A DNA stretch of 23,662 bases from CAZFIO01 sp964519585 (GTDB taxonomy: Bacteria; Bacillota; Clostridia; Tissierellales; Tissierellaceae), in NCBI GenBank assembly GCA_964519585.1, contig CAZFIO010000011.1, forward strand, positions 1 to 23,662, read 5' to 3'. Below are positions 8,017-14,964 of this stretch, in pieces (within the stretch, counting starts at the first letter, position 1; each line of letters opens with the position of its first letter). The notes below the pieces were generated by a model. It ran no database searches and had not been told where the DNA came from. It was given only the letters and a program-made list of their open reading frames with translations. The position numbers were made by a program, and so were the translations under genes.

Positions 8017-8295
8017 ATGAACAAGGCTGAGTTAATAGCAAGCATAGCAGAAAAAAGTGACTTAACTAAGAAGGATGCAGAAGCTGCTTTAAATGGTTTT
8101 CTTAAGTCTGTAGAGGAAGCTTTAGTAGGTGGAGACAAGGTACAATTAGTAGGATTCGGTACATTTGAAGTTAGGGAAAGAAAAGCTAGAGAAGGTAGAA
8201 ACCCTAGAAATCCTGAAGAAGTTATCAAAATACCAGCATCAAATGCTCCTGTATTTAAGGCAGGTAAAACATTAAAAGAAGCTGTAAATAAATAA
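8017..8295 (+). CDS. hup: HU-family DNA-binding protein
   Basis: HU is a small dimeric nucleoid protein that bends and compacts DNA without strong sequence specificity. The product has 92 residues against about 90 for the family. It begins MNKAELIASIAEKS, and the beta-arm region carries GFGTFEVRERKAREGRNPRNP, whose proline intercalates into DNA. AAGGAGG stands at 8003-8009, 7 nt before the ATG. A good terminator follows directly, and a weak hairpin precedes it, so HU may be its own transcription unit inside the sporulation cluster. HU between mazG and rqcP differs from B. subtilis but is, as I recall, common in Clostridia. I see no clear consensus promoter in the 58-bp upstream gap. Confidence 0.96.
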   Translation: MNKAELIASIAEKSDLTKKDAEAALNGFLKSVEEALVGGDKVQLVGFGTFEVRERKAREGRNPRNPEEVIKIPASNAPVFKAGKTLKEAVNK

Positions 8296-8307
8296 TATTC
8301 ACTCAAG

Positions 8308-8334
8308 AAGTCAGGTCGTGGGCCTGGCTTTTTT
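8308..8334 (+). terminator. Terminator after hup
   Basis: AAGTCAGG pairs with CCTGGCTT (8 bp with one G-T pair) around a 7-nt loop and runs into a T-tract. It closes the HU unit just before rqcP. Confidence 0.85.
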
Positions 8335-8351
8335 ATTTCAGGGAGGTGGGC

Positions 8352-8594
8352 TTGATTAGGATAGATAAGTTTCTTAAGAATGCTAGGATAATTAAAAGAA
8401 GGACAATTAGTAAAGAGGCCTGTGAACAGGGTAGGGTTACTATAAATGGTAAAACAGCCAAGCCTGGTGATGGGGTAAAGGTAGGGGATGAAATAGGGAT
8501 TCGATTTGGCAACAGGGATGTAAATATTCAAGTCCTGATGGTTAAAGATAATGTTGGGAAAGATGATGCCATAAACTTATATAAGGAAATTTAG
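8352..8594 (+). CDS. rqcP: RqcP, S4-domain ribosome quality-control factor (YabO)
   Basis: RqcP is a small S4-domain protein that works with RqcH on stalled 50S-peptidyl-tRNA complexes, helping C-terminal alanine tailing of stuck chains. The 80-residue product has the S4 RNA-binding pattern IRIDKFLKNARIIKRRT...EQGRVTINGKTAKPG and a basic character throughout. I chose the TTG at 8352 because GGGAGG (8341-8346) sits 5 nt ahead and the protein then starts just before the conserved RIDKFLK. An in-frame GTG at 8346 overlaps the ribosome binding site and is unlikely. It lies between two terminators, so it may have its own promoter or depend on read-through. An older name for this family is Hsp15-like heat shock protein. 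Confidence 0.93.
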   Translation: MIRIDKFLKNARIIKRRTISKEACEQGRVTINGKTAKPGDGVKVGDEIGIRFGNRDVNIQVLMVKDNVGKDDAINLYKEI

Positions 8595-8595
8595 C

Positions 8596-8627
8596 AAGAC
8601 CTTTTGTAATAAAAGGTCTTTTTTTTT
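8596..8627 (+). terminator. Strong terminator after rqcP
   Basis: A perfect 10-bp stem, AAGACCTTTT/AAAAGGTCTT, with loop GTAAT is followed by nine T residues counted from the end of the stem. It separates rqcP from the sporulation genes yabP and yabQ. Confidence 0.94.
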
Positions 8628-8656
8628 CATAAATATTAATAAGATAGGAGGGACTT

Positions 8657-8938
8657 GTGGTGGTTGAAAATAAAAATAGTCTTAAGGGACATAGTGTGTT
8701 TTTAGAAAATAGGGAGGAAATGAAGATTACAGGGGTGGAAGAAGTAGATAGTTACAATGAAAATACAGTTATTCTTTCTACCATTAAGGGTGGAATAAAT
8801 ATCAAGGGTCAGGGCCTAAGTATAAATAAATTGAACTTGGATGATGGTTCCCTACTAATTTCTGGAACAATTAACAGCCTGATCTATATAAGTAAGGGAG
8901 GAGAACCAAAAAACCTAATGGGCAAGTTATTTAAGTAA
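8657..8938 (+). CDS. yabP: Sporulation protein YabP
   Basis: YabP is a small protein made during sporulation in the mother cell, needed in B. subtilis for normal spore formation alongside YabQ. The 93-residue product shows the family features: an N-terminal stretch, the MKITGVEEVDSYNENTVILS segment and a glycine-rich beta pattern (GGINIKGQGLSI), with a basic end (GKLFK). The start is GTG at 8657 or the next GTG at 8660; AGGAGGG at 8646-8652 gives spacings of 4 or 7 nt, so the second is equally possible. It lies 12 bp before yabQ and is probably co-transcribed with it. I looked for a sigma-E promoter in the 29 bp after the rqcP terminator and could not define one. Confidence 0.9.
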   Translation: MVVENKNSLKGHSVFLENREEMKITGVEEVDSYNENTVILSTIKGGINIKGQGLSINKLNLDDGSLLISGTINSLIYISKGGEPKNLMGKLFK

Positions 8939-8950
8939 GTTGGTGAGAAT

Positions 8951-9421
8951 ATGTTTGATTTTAATGTAGGGGAAGAGGTATATGTTTTTATGTTTTCAAT
9001 CCTAAATGGTCTTGGAATTGGATTAATATATGATCTAAATAGGATAGCAAGAGTATATTCTAAGTCTAAGGGTATAAGGTTAATGTTGGAGGACTTATTA
9101 TTCTGGCTTATAACAGCCTATGTATTTTTCATGTTTACCTTTAACAATACAGATGGTATAGTTAGGGGCTATATTGTGCTAGGATTTATGCTGGGATTTT
9201 TTATTTATATAAGATCCCTATCAAAATATTCTTTTAAACTCCTAAATAAAATATTTAAGTTGATATTCATGACAATTAGTGAGATAATCAAGTTGGTAAG
9301 TTATCCATTTAGAATGATAAAATTATTTATAAAAAGAAAGGTTTTAAAGTGGCTTTCAGTTCCAAGGCTTCTAATCAAGGAAATGAAAAGCTACTATAAA
9401 ATCATATCCAAGAAAAAATAA
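8951..9421 (+). CDS. yabQ: Spore cortex biosynthesis protein YabQ
   Basis: YabQ is an integral membrane protein needed for spore cortex formation in B. subtilis. The 156-residue product has three clear hydrophobic segments (about 8-27, 46-65 and 71-89) followed by a positively charged tail that includes an amphipathic region (about 95-156). The family sign GLGIGLIYDLNRIAR is present near the first helix. It is shorter than the Bacillus protein (about 210 residues as I recall). The ribosome binding site is poor (GGTGAG), and the gene starts 12 bp after yabP, suggesting translational coupling. divIC follows after 40 bp with no terminator between them. Confidence 0.88.
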   Translation: MFDFNVGEEVYVFMFSILNGLGIGLIYDLNRIARVYSKSKGIRLMLEDLLFWLITAYVFFMFTFNNTDGIVRGYIVLGFMLGFFIYIRSLSKYSFKLLNKIFKLIFMTISEIIKLVSYPFRMIKLFIKRKVLKWLSVPRLLIKEMKSYYKIISKKK

Positions 9422-9461
9422 ACCATACATAAGACAAGGATTTATACTTGGTGGTGATAAA

Positions 9462-9785
9462 ATGGCAAGAAAAAGAAAAAGAAAAAAAGGTATCAGGTTG
9501 AAACGTCTAATTTTGCTTGCCTTAATAATATATATATCAAGCATATTTATAAAACAAAAAAAGATGATGAATAAGATGGTAGCTAGGAAGATTAATTTAG
9601 AAAATGAAATTGAAGCATTGGAAAAAGATATAGATGAATTAAACAATGATATTGAAAACAGTGATTCCTTAGATTTTATTGAAAGGGTTGCTAGAGATGA
9701 ATTAGGTATGGTGAAACCTAGGGAAATTTTATACATTGATAAGGAAAAGTATAAAGATTCAATATTTAATCTTTTTAGGAGATGA
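9462..9785 (+). CDS. divIC: Septum formation initiator DivIC (FtsB family)
   Basis: DivIC is a bitopic division protein that joins FtsL and DivIB in the septal complex. The 107-residue product has a very basic cytoplasmic N-terminus (ARKRKRKKGIRLKR), one membrane helix (about 15-30) and a coiled coil outside (about 38-68, ENEIEALEKDIDELNNDIEN), ending in the conserved ARDELGMVKPRE motif. This is the standard family order and size. The ATG follows GGTGGTGA at 9451-9458. The gene comes after yabQ as in Bacillus. A separate promoter for the next gene starts 16 bp after its stop. Confidence 0.93.
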   Translation: MARKRKRKKGIRLKRLILLALIIYISSIFIKQKKMMNKMVARKINLENEIEALEKDIDELNNDIENSDSLDFIERVARDELGMVKPREILYIDKEKYKDSIFNLFRR

Positions 9786-9800
9786 CTTAGGCTTGATTTG

Positions 9801-9829
9801 TTGACATCTTGGGACATCTAATATATACT
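9801..9829 (+). promoter_or_regulatory. Sigma-A promoter for the S1-domain gene
   Basis: TTGACA (9801-9806) and TATACT (9824-9829) are separated by exactly 17 bp. The expected transcript start near 9836 lies 10 nt before AAGGAGG, so the leader would be short. Confidence 0.85.
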
Positions 9830-9864
9830 TGAATAATAATATTATAAGGAGGAATTATTTATTT

Positions 9865-10281
9865 ATGCCTGTATTAGTTGGAAAAGTAGTTGAGGGCACG
9901 GTTACTGGTATTACAAATTTTGGTGCTTTTGTACAGTTGCCGGAGGGGAAAAGTGGACTAGTTCATATTTCAGAGGTATCACATGATTATGTGGAATCAA
10001 TTTCAGATTATTTAAAAAAGGGTGAAAAGGTAAAAGTTAAGGTTTTATCTATTAATAATGATGGGAAAATTAGCCTTTCTATGAGGCAAGCCCAACCCAA
10101 AACAAGGCAGCCTGAACAATTGGACTGGAATAGTCCAGATACCGTTCAGAAGGGTATGTCTTTTGAAGACAAACTAAACCAATACTTAAAAGATAGTGGA
10201 GAAAAGATGGACCAATTAAAAACTAGGGATTCAAGGCGTAGTAGCTTTAAATCAAGAAGAACAAACCCAATGGACTTTTAA
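9865..10281 (+). CDS. S1 RNA-binding domain protein (YabR type)
   Basis: This is a small protein with one S1 domain. Residues 2 to about 70 carry the OB-fold pattern VGKVVEGTVTGITNFGAFVQ, then GKSGLVHISEVS and DGKISLSMRQA. The remaining 65 residues are polar and basic with no motif I recognise. I start at ATG 9865, not the in-frame TTG at 9829: the TTG overlaps the promoter -10, and AAGGAGG at 9846-9852 serves the ATG, although the 12-nt spacing is long. S1 proteins of this type bind RNA or the ribosome; YabR in B. subtilis has no firmly established role that I know of. It has its own promoter and terminator and so is likely monocistronic. Confidence 0.88.
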   Translation: MPVLVGKVVEGTVTGITNFGAFVQLPEGKSGLVHISEVSHDYVESISDYLKKGEKVKVKVLSINNDGKISLSMRQAQPKTRQPEQLDWNSPDTVQKGMSFEDKLNQYLKDSGEKMDQLKTRDSRRSSFKSRRTNPMDF

Positions 10282-10309
10282 ACCGGAATTTTTCCGGTTT
10301 CTTTTTTTT
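10280..10309 (+). terminator. Terminator after the S1-domain gene
   Basis: AAACCGGAA/TTCCGGTTT is a 9-bp stem with a TTT loop, followed by C and eight T residues. The stem starts inside the stop codon. Confidence 0.93.
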
Positions 10310-10352
10310 GCAATCTGACATAAGTTTACATTTAAAGCAAATATTATTTAAT

Positions 10353-10396
10353 AAGGGGTCTAACTAGGTGAAATCAGCCTTTTACCCCTTCTTTTT
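10353..10396 (+). terminator. Second hairpin with T-run upstream of spoIIE
   Basis: AAGGGGT (10353-10359) pairs with ACCCCTT (10384-10390) and is followed by CTTTTT. The 24-nt loop can form a short inner stem (AGG/CCT). It lies 45 nt past the terminator of the S1 gene with no coding sequence between. It may be a back-up terminator or the 3' end of a small RNA. Confidence 0.4.
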
Positions 10397-10484
10397 CCTA
10401 GCCTTAACTTTAAATTTCTCTTTTAAAGAAAAGATGAATGGACATGGTAATTGTCTTAATTATCCAGTGTTTTCAATACCTATA

Positions 10485-10517
10485 TTGACAAAATAATCAT
10501 TAGGCTCCTTATATAGT
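10485..10517 (+). promoter_or_regulatory. Candidate Spo0A-type promoter of spoIIE (21-bp spacer)
   Basis: TTGACA at 10485-10490 is followed after 21 bp by TATAGT at 10512-10517. B. subtilis spoIIE is known to use a sigma-A promoter with a similar over-long spacer that needs phosphorylated Spo0A. TGACAAA, overlapping this -35, differs from the 0A box TGNCGAA at one base. A weaker TATATA with a 19-bp spacer overlaps, so the exact -10 is not certain. Confidence 0.6.
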
Positions 10518-10547
10518 AGGCTTAAATACTACAGGGGAGTGAATGAT

Positions 10548-12869
10548 ATGATAAAAATGGAATCAATTTCAAAAAGGAGAGAAATCTACTTAATTAATCA
10601 GTACAATCTTATTATTGTTTTGGCAGGTTTTTTTATTGCTAGGGTACATATACTAAAGAGTTTGAGTCCATTTGGGATTGCATATTTGGCAGCATCCTTG
10701 ATCATGGGAAGGTATACAGTCTTTCTACCCCTATCTATAGGCTTAGGGATATACTCTCTTCAGGGTTTGGCAGGGGCAAATTATCTGCTAATAGGCTTAA
10801 TAACCTATATACTTCTAAGAAAAGATCAGGGGCAAAATCTGACCAAGATAAAAGCAGCCTTCCTTGTATCTATGATTTTTCTTATGGGACAGCTTGTATG
10901 GAATTTAGTGGAGGGATTGAATCAATACAGCTTCCTGACTTTGATTTTAGAAAGCCTGATTATATTTACCATGACCTATGTATTTACCTTTAGCTTCCCC
11001 TTGGAAAGGCTTAGGATCAATAAATATAAAAAGGAACAAATCCTTTGTAGTTTTATAGTTATGGCCTTGATTTTATCGGGTTTTAATAATATACATATTT
11101 ACGGTGTGTCTTTAAAAAACCTAATTACCATTATATGTGTTATATACCTGGGCTATAGCCAGGGGGTCTTGTATGGTTTGGTTGGCTCTGTTCTTATAGG
11201 GCTTATCTCTTATATATCTCATATAGAAATGCCCTTTATAATCTCAATTCTAGCAGTTGGGGGCTTATTAGCTGGTCTTTTTCGAGATATAGGTAGGGCT
11301 GGGTCTATATTAGGATTTTTACTGGGAAATGGAATTATTAGCTTTTATATCAATAGGCTTGGAACAAGTTTTTTTGCTTATAAGGAGCTTCTTTTTGGAT
11401 CCCTTGTCTTTCTAGCTATAACACAATTTATTAGGCTGGACTTTAAAGATTTTCTTCATAAAAACCTTATGGATATGGACTCTTATGAAATGAAAAAGGA
11501 AGACTATCTAGTGGAAAGGCTGAATAAGACCAGTGAGCTTTTTTTAGGCTTAAGCCAGATACTAAGGGAGTCTATAGACAAAGAAATTCAAGATACCAGT
11601 TTTGATGTTTACAATACAGTGGATGAAATAACAAATGGGGTTTGCAAGAATTGCAGAAGATATTCTTATTGTTGGGAGGAAAACTATTATAAGACTTACC
11701 AAGGGGTCCTAGGGCTCATTGGGCTTATGGAGTCTGGTCTAGCTAATACAAATTTACTTTTCTCTAGGGTAGAGGGTTTTTGCAGGGAACCAAGAGACTT
11801 GATATATAAGAGCTTTCAATCCTATGAAAACCTTAAGGAAAGTCACTTGTGCAGTAGAAGGTTACTGGAGCAGAGAAAGTTACTTGCTGACCAAATGAAG
11901 AATTTCACCAGGATAATCACTGATATTAAGGAAGATGTAAAAAGGAAACCTATATTTCATAGGGATCTGGAGGAAGAATTAAAAAAGGAACTAGAAGACA
12001 AAAGGGTGGAAATCATAGAGCTTATAGTGGTAGAGGTAGAGAACAAGAAGTTTGAAATCATGATAGAAATAAAAAACTCTAGATATTTAAGAACTGATAT
12101 AAATGAAATAAGAAATATAGTTTCAAAATCCTTGGATATGGATTTTTCTATAGACTATAATTTTGGAAATATAAGGGATGATAGGATAAGTTTTAAGCTA
12201 ACAAAGACAAACAGGTTTAACACCTACACTGGGATTGCCTATGAATCAAATTCGGAAAACTTGATTTCTGGAGACAATTATACCTTTGGAGAGATTCGGA
12301 ACTTAAACTTCATGGCTATAAGTGATGGTATGGGAATAGGACAAAGGGCTAGGGATAAAAGTTCTATAGCTATAAACCTGATAGAAAAGTCTATGGAAAT
12401 CAATATGGACAAAAACACCATCATAAAGACTATAAACTCCATACTGAGGAGCAAGTCAAATCAGGAGATATTTACCACCCTAGACCTAGGATTTATTGAT
12501 TTGTATACTGGGAAGTTACAGATTGTCAAGAATGGTTCACCTGCTACCTTTATTAAAAGAAAGGATGAGGTTAAACTTATCAACTCAAAGTCTCTACCTA
12601 TAGGGATATTAGAAAATGTAGATTTTAATATATATGAAGAAGTTCTTCAAGACGGGGATATAATAATTATGATGTCTGATGGAATCCTAGAAAGCAATAG
12701 TCTGGTTGAAAATCAGGAGAAGTGGTTGGGGGACCTTATAGAAAAGATTGATTCACAAAATCCCCAGGTGATTGTCAATGAGATAATGGACATAGCAAGG
12801 ATGGCTAATGAAGGCAGGGAAAGGGATGACATGACTGTCATGGCAACTAAAATATGGAGAAATTATTAG
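10548..12869 (+). CDS. spoIIE: Stage II sporulation protein E, PP2C-type phosphatase
   Basis: SpoIIE is a membrane-bound serine phosphatase that dephosphorylates SpoIIAA, freeing sigma-F in the forespore, and also interacts with the division ring at the polar septum. The 773-residue protein has an N-terminal membrane region (to about 300, roughly ten helices), a central region (about 310-560) and a PP2C domain. PP2C metal residues are visible: ISDGMG (Asp about 593), MSDGI (Asp about 711) and RDDMTV (Asp 760-761). I start at ATG 10548; AGGGGAG ends 9 nt earlier, whereas the GTG at 10539 touches that site. It is flanked by a promoter and a terminator, so transcription is likely independent. 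Three Cys in a row of motifs (GVCKNCRRYSYC) precede the phosphatase part. Confidence 0.96.
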   Translation: MIKMESISKRREIYLINQYNLIIVLAGFFIARVHILKSLSPFGIAYLAASLIMGRYTVFLPLSIGLGIYSLQGLAGANYLLIGLITYILLRKDQGQNLTKIKAAFLVSMIFLMGQLVWNLVEGLNQYSFLTLILESLIIFTMTYVFTFSFPLERLRINKYKKEQILCSFIVMALILSGFNNIHIYGVSLKNLITIICVIYLGYSQGVLYGLVGSVLIGLISYISHIEMPFIISILAVGGLLAGLFRDIGRAGSILGFLLGNGIISFYINRLGTSFFAYKELLFGSLVFLAITQFIRLDFKDFLHKNLMDMDSYEMKKEDYLVERLNKTSELFLGLSQILRESIDKEIQDTSFDVYNTVDEITNGVCKNCRRYSYCWEENYYKTYQGVLGLIGLMESGLANTNLLFSRVEGFCREPRDLIYKSFQSYENLKESHLCSRRLLEQRKLLADQMKNFTRIITDIKEDVKRKPIFHRDLEEELKKELEDKRVEIIELIVVEVENKKFEIMIEIKNSRYLRTDINEIRNIVSKSLDMDFSIDYNFGNIRDDRISFKLTKTNRFNTYTGIAYESNSENLISGDNYTFGEIRNLNFMAISDGMGIGQRARDKSSIAINLIEKSMEINMDKNTIIKTINSILRSKSNQEIFTTLDLGFIDLYTGKLQIVKNGSPATFIKRKDEVKLINSKSLPIGILENVDFNIYEEVLQDGDIIIMMSDGILESNSLVENQEKWLGDLIEKIDSQNPQVIVNEIMDIARMANEGRERDDMTVMATKIWRNY

Positions 12870-12892
12870 GGAGATTTCAATCTCCCTTTTTT
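12868..12892 (+). terminator. Terminator after spoIIE
   Basis: AGGGAGAT pairs with ATCTCCCT around TTCA and runs into six T residues. The stem overlaps the TAG stop codon. Confidence 0.92.
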
Positions 12893-12957
12893 ATTCCTAT
12901 GAAATCACAAGACAATAGTGTATATTAGTATATATACAAGTGATTATGGTGATATAA

Positions 12958-14367
12958 GTGGAAGAGATTATTTTAAAAAACATAAGGGAAAACCAACTAA
13001 TTCAAAAGGGTGACAATATTGTTTTGGGTGTCTCAGGAGGACCAGATTCTATGGCCCTTCTATATTTGTTGAAAAATATTCAAGAAAAGTTGAATTTCAA
13101 CCTATTCCTAGCCCATATAAACCATGGTGTCAGGGGAGAAGAAGCTCTAAGGGACCAAAACTTTGTAAAAAGAAAGGCTGAGGAATTGAATCTGCCCTTT
13201 TACCTGAAAAAGGCTGACATGATAGCCTATGGAAAAGAAAGGGGTATAAGCTCTGAGGAGGCAGGTAGGGAAATCAGGTATGGTTTTTTTAATGAAATAC
13301 TTACAGGTCTTGGTGGAGGGAAGATTGCAGTAGCTCACAATAAAAATGATCAGGCAGAAACCATTATTATGAGAATAATCAGAGGAGCTGGGATAGATGG
13401 ACTAAGGGGCATGGATTTTATAATCGGAAATATCATAAGGCCAATTTTAAATGTAGACAGGTTAGATATAGAAGACAATATTGATAAAAAGCAAATTGAA
13501 ATTGTTTTGGATAAGACAAATCTCCAGTCTATTTATACAAGAAACAAGATAAGGTTAGAAGTTATACCCTACTTGGAAGAGAACTTCAACCCTAATATTA
13601 TAGAAGGCCTATGGAGGCTAACTAGGACAGCAAATATAGATAGCAATTTTCTTGAAAAGTATTCAAAAAATAGATATAATCTTTTATTGAAGAAGAAAGC
13701 TAAAGACTATATAATTTTAGATGGAAAGGAATTTGAAAACCAGGATATTTCTATAAAACAAAGAATTTTAAGAAGGGCAATTTTGGAATTAAATAAGAAC
13801 CTACAGGGTATAGGTGAAGACCATATAAGGTCTGTACTAGAACTCTTTCACCAAGGAAATACAGGTAAAGAAGTACATTTGCCAAATGAAATTCTTGTAA
13901 GGCTGGATTATAAAGATTTACTTATTAGAAAGGGTGGGGGAAATATCCAGGAAGACTATGAGTTTAAGTTGATAGAAGGGACGAATGATTTTAAAGACCA
14001 AGGATTTAGAATTCATGTTTCGGTATTAGACAAGGATCAGCTTGTAGATATAAAAGATTCAAATAGCAAATACTTTGACTATGACAAGATTAAGGGTCAA
14101 CTCCAGGTAAGAAATCGAAGAAATGGTGATAGATTTAGGCCCTTGGGGATGACAGGCAGCAAAAAATTAAAGGATTATTTTATAGATGAAAAGATTTCAA
14201 GAGATTTAAGGGATAAGATACCACTGATTATGGATGATAATAATATAATCTGGATTATAGGATATAGGATTAGTGATACTTACAAAGTAGATAAGCATAC
14301 TAAAAGGATACTGAGGTTGGAATACTACAGTTATAAGAAGGAGGAAGAAAGTGGAGAAGGATATTAA
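12958..14367 (+). CDS. tilS: tRNA(Ile)-lysidine synthase TilS
   Basis: TilS attaches lysine to the wobble C34 of the tRNA(Ile) with CAU anticodon, using ATP, so that it reads AUA instead of AUG. This is essential in AUA-using genomes such as this AT-rich one. The 469-residue length fits the family. The PP-loop SGGPDS is at 26-31, followed by LAHINHGVRGEEA and AVAHNKNDQAET in the N-terminal ATPase domain. The C-terminal domain holds VRNRRNGDRFRPLGMTGSKK. The start is GTG with a weak GGTGAT site upstream. The last 17 bp overlap hpt, indicating coupling. I found no convincing consensus promoter in the 65-bp gap after the spoIIE terminator. Confidence 0.96.
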   Translation: MEEIILKNIRENQLIQKGDNIVLGVSGGPDSMALLYLLKNIQEKLNFNLFLAHINHGVRGEEALRDQNFVKRKAEELNLPFYLKKADMIAYGKERGISSEEAGREIRYGFFNEILTGLGGGKIAVAHNKNDQAETIIMRIIRGAGIDGLRGMDFIIGNIIRPILNVDRLDIEDNIDKKQIEIVLDKTNLQSIYTRNKIRLEVIPYLEENFNPNIIEGLWRLTRTANIDSNFLEKYSKNRYNLLLKKKAKDYIILDGKEFENQDISIKQRILRRAILELNKNLQGIGEDHIRSVLELFHQGNTGKEVHLPNEILVRLDYKDLLIRKGGGNIQEDYEFKLIEGTNDFKDQGFRIHVSVLDKDQLVDIKDSNSKYFDYDKIKGQLQVRNRRNGDRFRPLGMTGSKKLKDYFIDEKISRDLRDKIPLIMDDNNIIWIIGYRISDTYKVDKHTKRILRLEYYSYKKEEESGEGY

Positions 14368-14887
14368 GAAGATTTTGATTAATGAGGAAGAACTTATTAA
14401 AAGGATCAAAGAACTAGGGGAAGAAATTACTAATGATTATAAAGGTAAAGAATTAGTATTGGTGGGTATCCTAAAGGGTGCAGTTATATTTTTGTCTGAA
14501 TTGGCTAAGAATATTAAAATGCCTTTGGGTATAGATTTCATGGCTGTAAGTTCCTATGGCTTATCTTCAATGTCCACTGGTGAGGTTAAGATAATAAAAG
14601 ATTTAGATGATTCTGTCTTGAATAAGGATATATTATTGGTAGAAGATATAATTGATACTGGCTATACTTTGGCATATTTAGCAGATAACCTTAGTAAAAG
14701 GGGTGCCAATAGTGTGAAAATAGTAAGCCTTTTAGATAAGGTGGATAGAAGAAGTGTTGATGTTCCTGTAGATTATATAGGATTTGAAATTCCAGATGAA
14801 TTTATTGTAGGTTATGGTTTAGATTATGCAGAAAGGTATAGGAACCTACCATATGTAGCAGCTTTAAAGGAAGAAGTATATGAGTAA
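14351..14887 (+). CDS. hpt: Hypoxanthine phosphoribosyltransferase
   Basis: This purine salvage enzyme transfers the phosphoribosyl group of PRPP to hypoxanthine or guanine to give IMP or GMP. The 178-residue product fits the family. The PRPP-binding loop VEDIIDTGYTL (97-107) carries the two acidic residues, and LVGILKGAVIFLSEL and FEIPDEFIVGYGLDYAERYRNLP are further signatures. The start is GTG with AAGGAGG at 14338-14344, 6 nt ahead, all inside the 3' end of tilS. The tilS-hpt-ftsH order is the Firmicute standard, and in Bacillus Hpt and TilS also act in regulating ftsH. ftsH has its own promoter right after this gene. Confidence 0.96.
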   Translation: MEKDIKKILINEEELIKRIKELGEEITNDYKGKELVLVGILKGAVIFLSELAKNIKMPLGIDFMAVSSYGLSSMSTGEVKIIKDLDDSVLNKDILLVEDIIDTGYTLAYLADNLSKRGANSVKIVSLLDKVDRRSVDVPVDYIGFEIPDEFIVGYGLDYAERYRNLPYVAALKEEVYE

Positions 14888-14894
14888 AGCTTTC

Positions 14895-14923
14895 TTGTAA
14901 TAGATTTCTATATATGGTATAAT
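14895..14923 (+). promoter_or_regulatory. Sigma-A promoter for ftsH
   Basis: TTGTAA (14895-14900) and TATAAT (14918-14923) are separated by 17 bp, with a perfect -10. It lies 8 bp after the hpt stop and leaves a leader of about 35 nt before the ftsH start. No terminator precedes it, so ftsH may also be read from the tilS-hpt transcript. Confidence 0.82.
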
Positions 14924-14964
14924 CATAAAATATTATCTACCCATGTGTGGAGGGAGGACTTAAT

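Noticed and set aside
8001..8531. Long minus-strand open frame of 176 codons across hup and rqcP.
   Set aside because: It is antisense to two clearly real genes, has no ribosome binding site or family resemblance, and reads as a shadow of their codon use.
10434..10496. 20-codon frame starting ATG 10434 upstream of spoIIE.
   Set aside because: It is very short, has only a weak ribosome binding site, and it runs into the spoIIE promoter.
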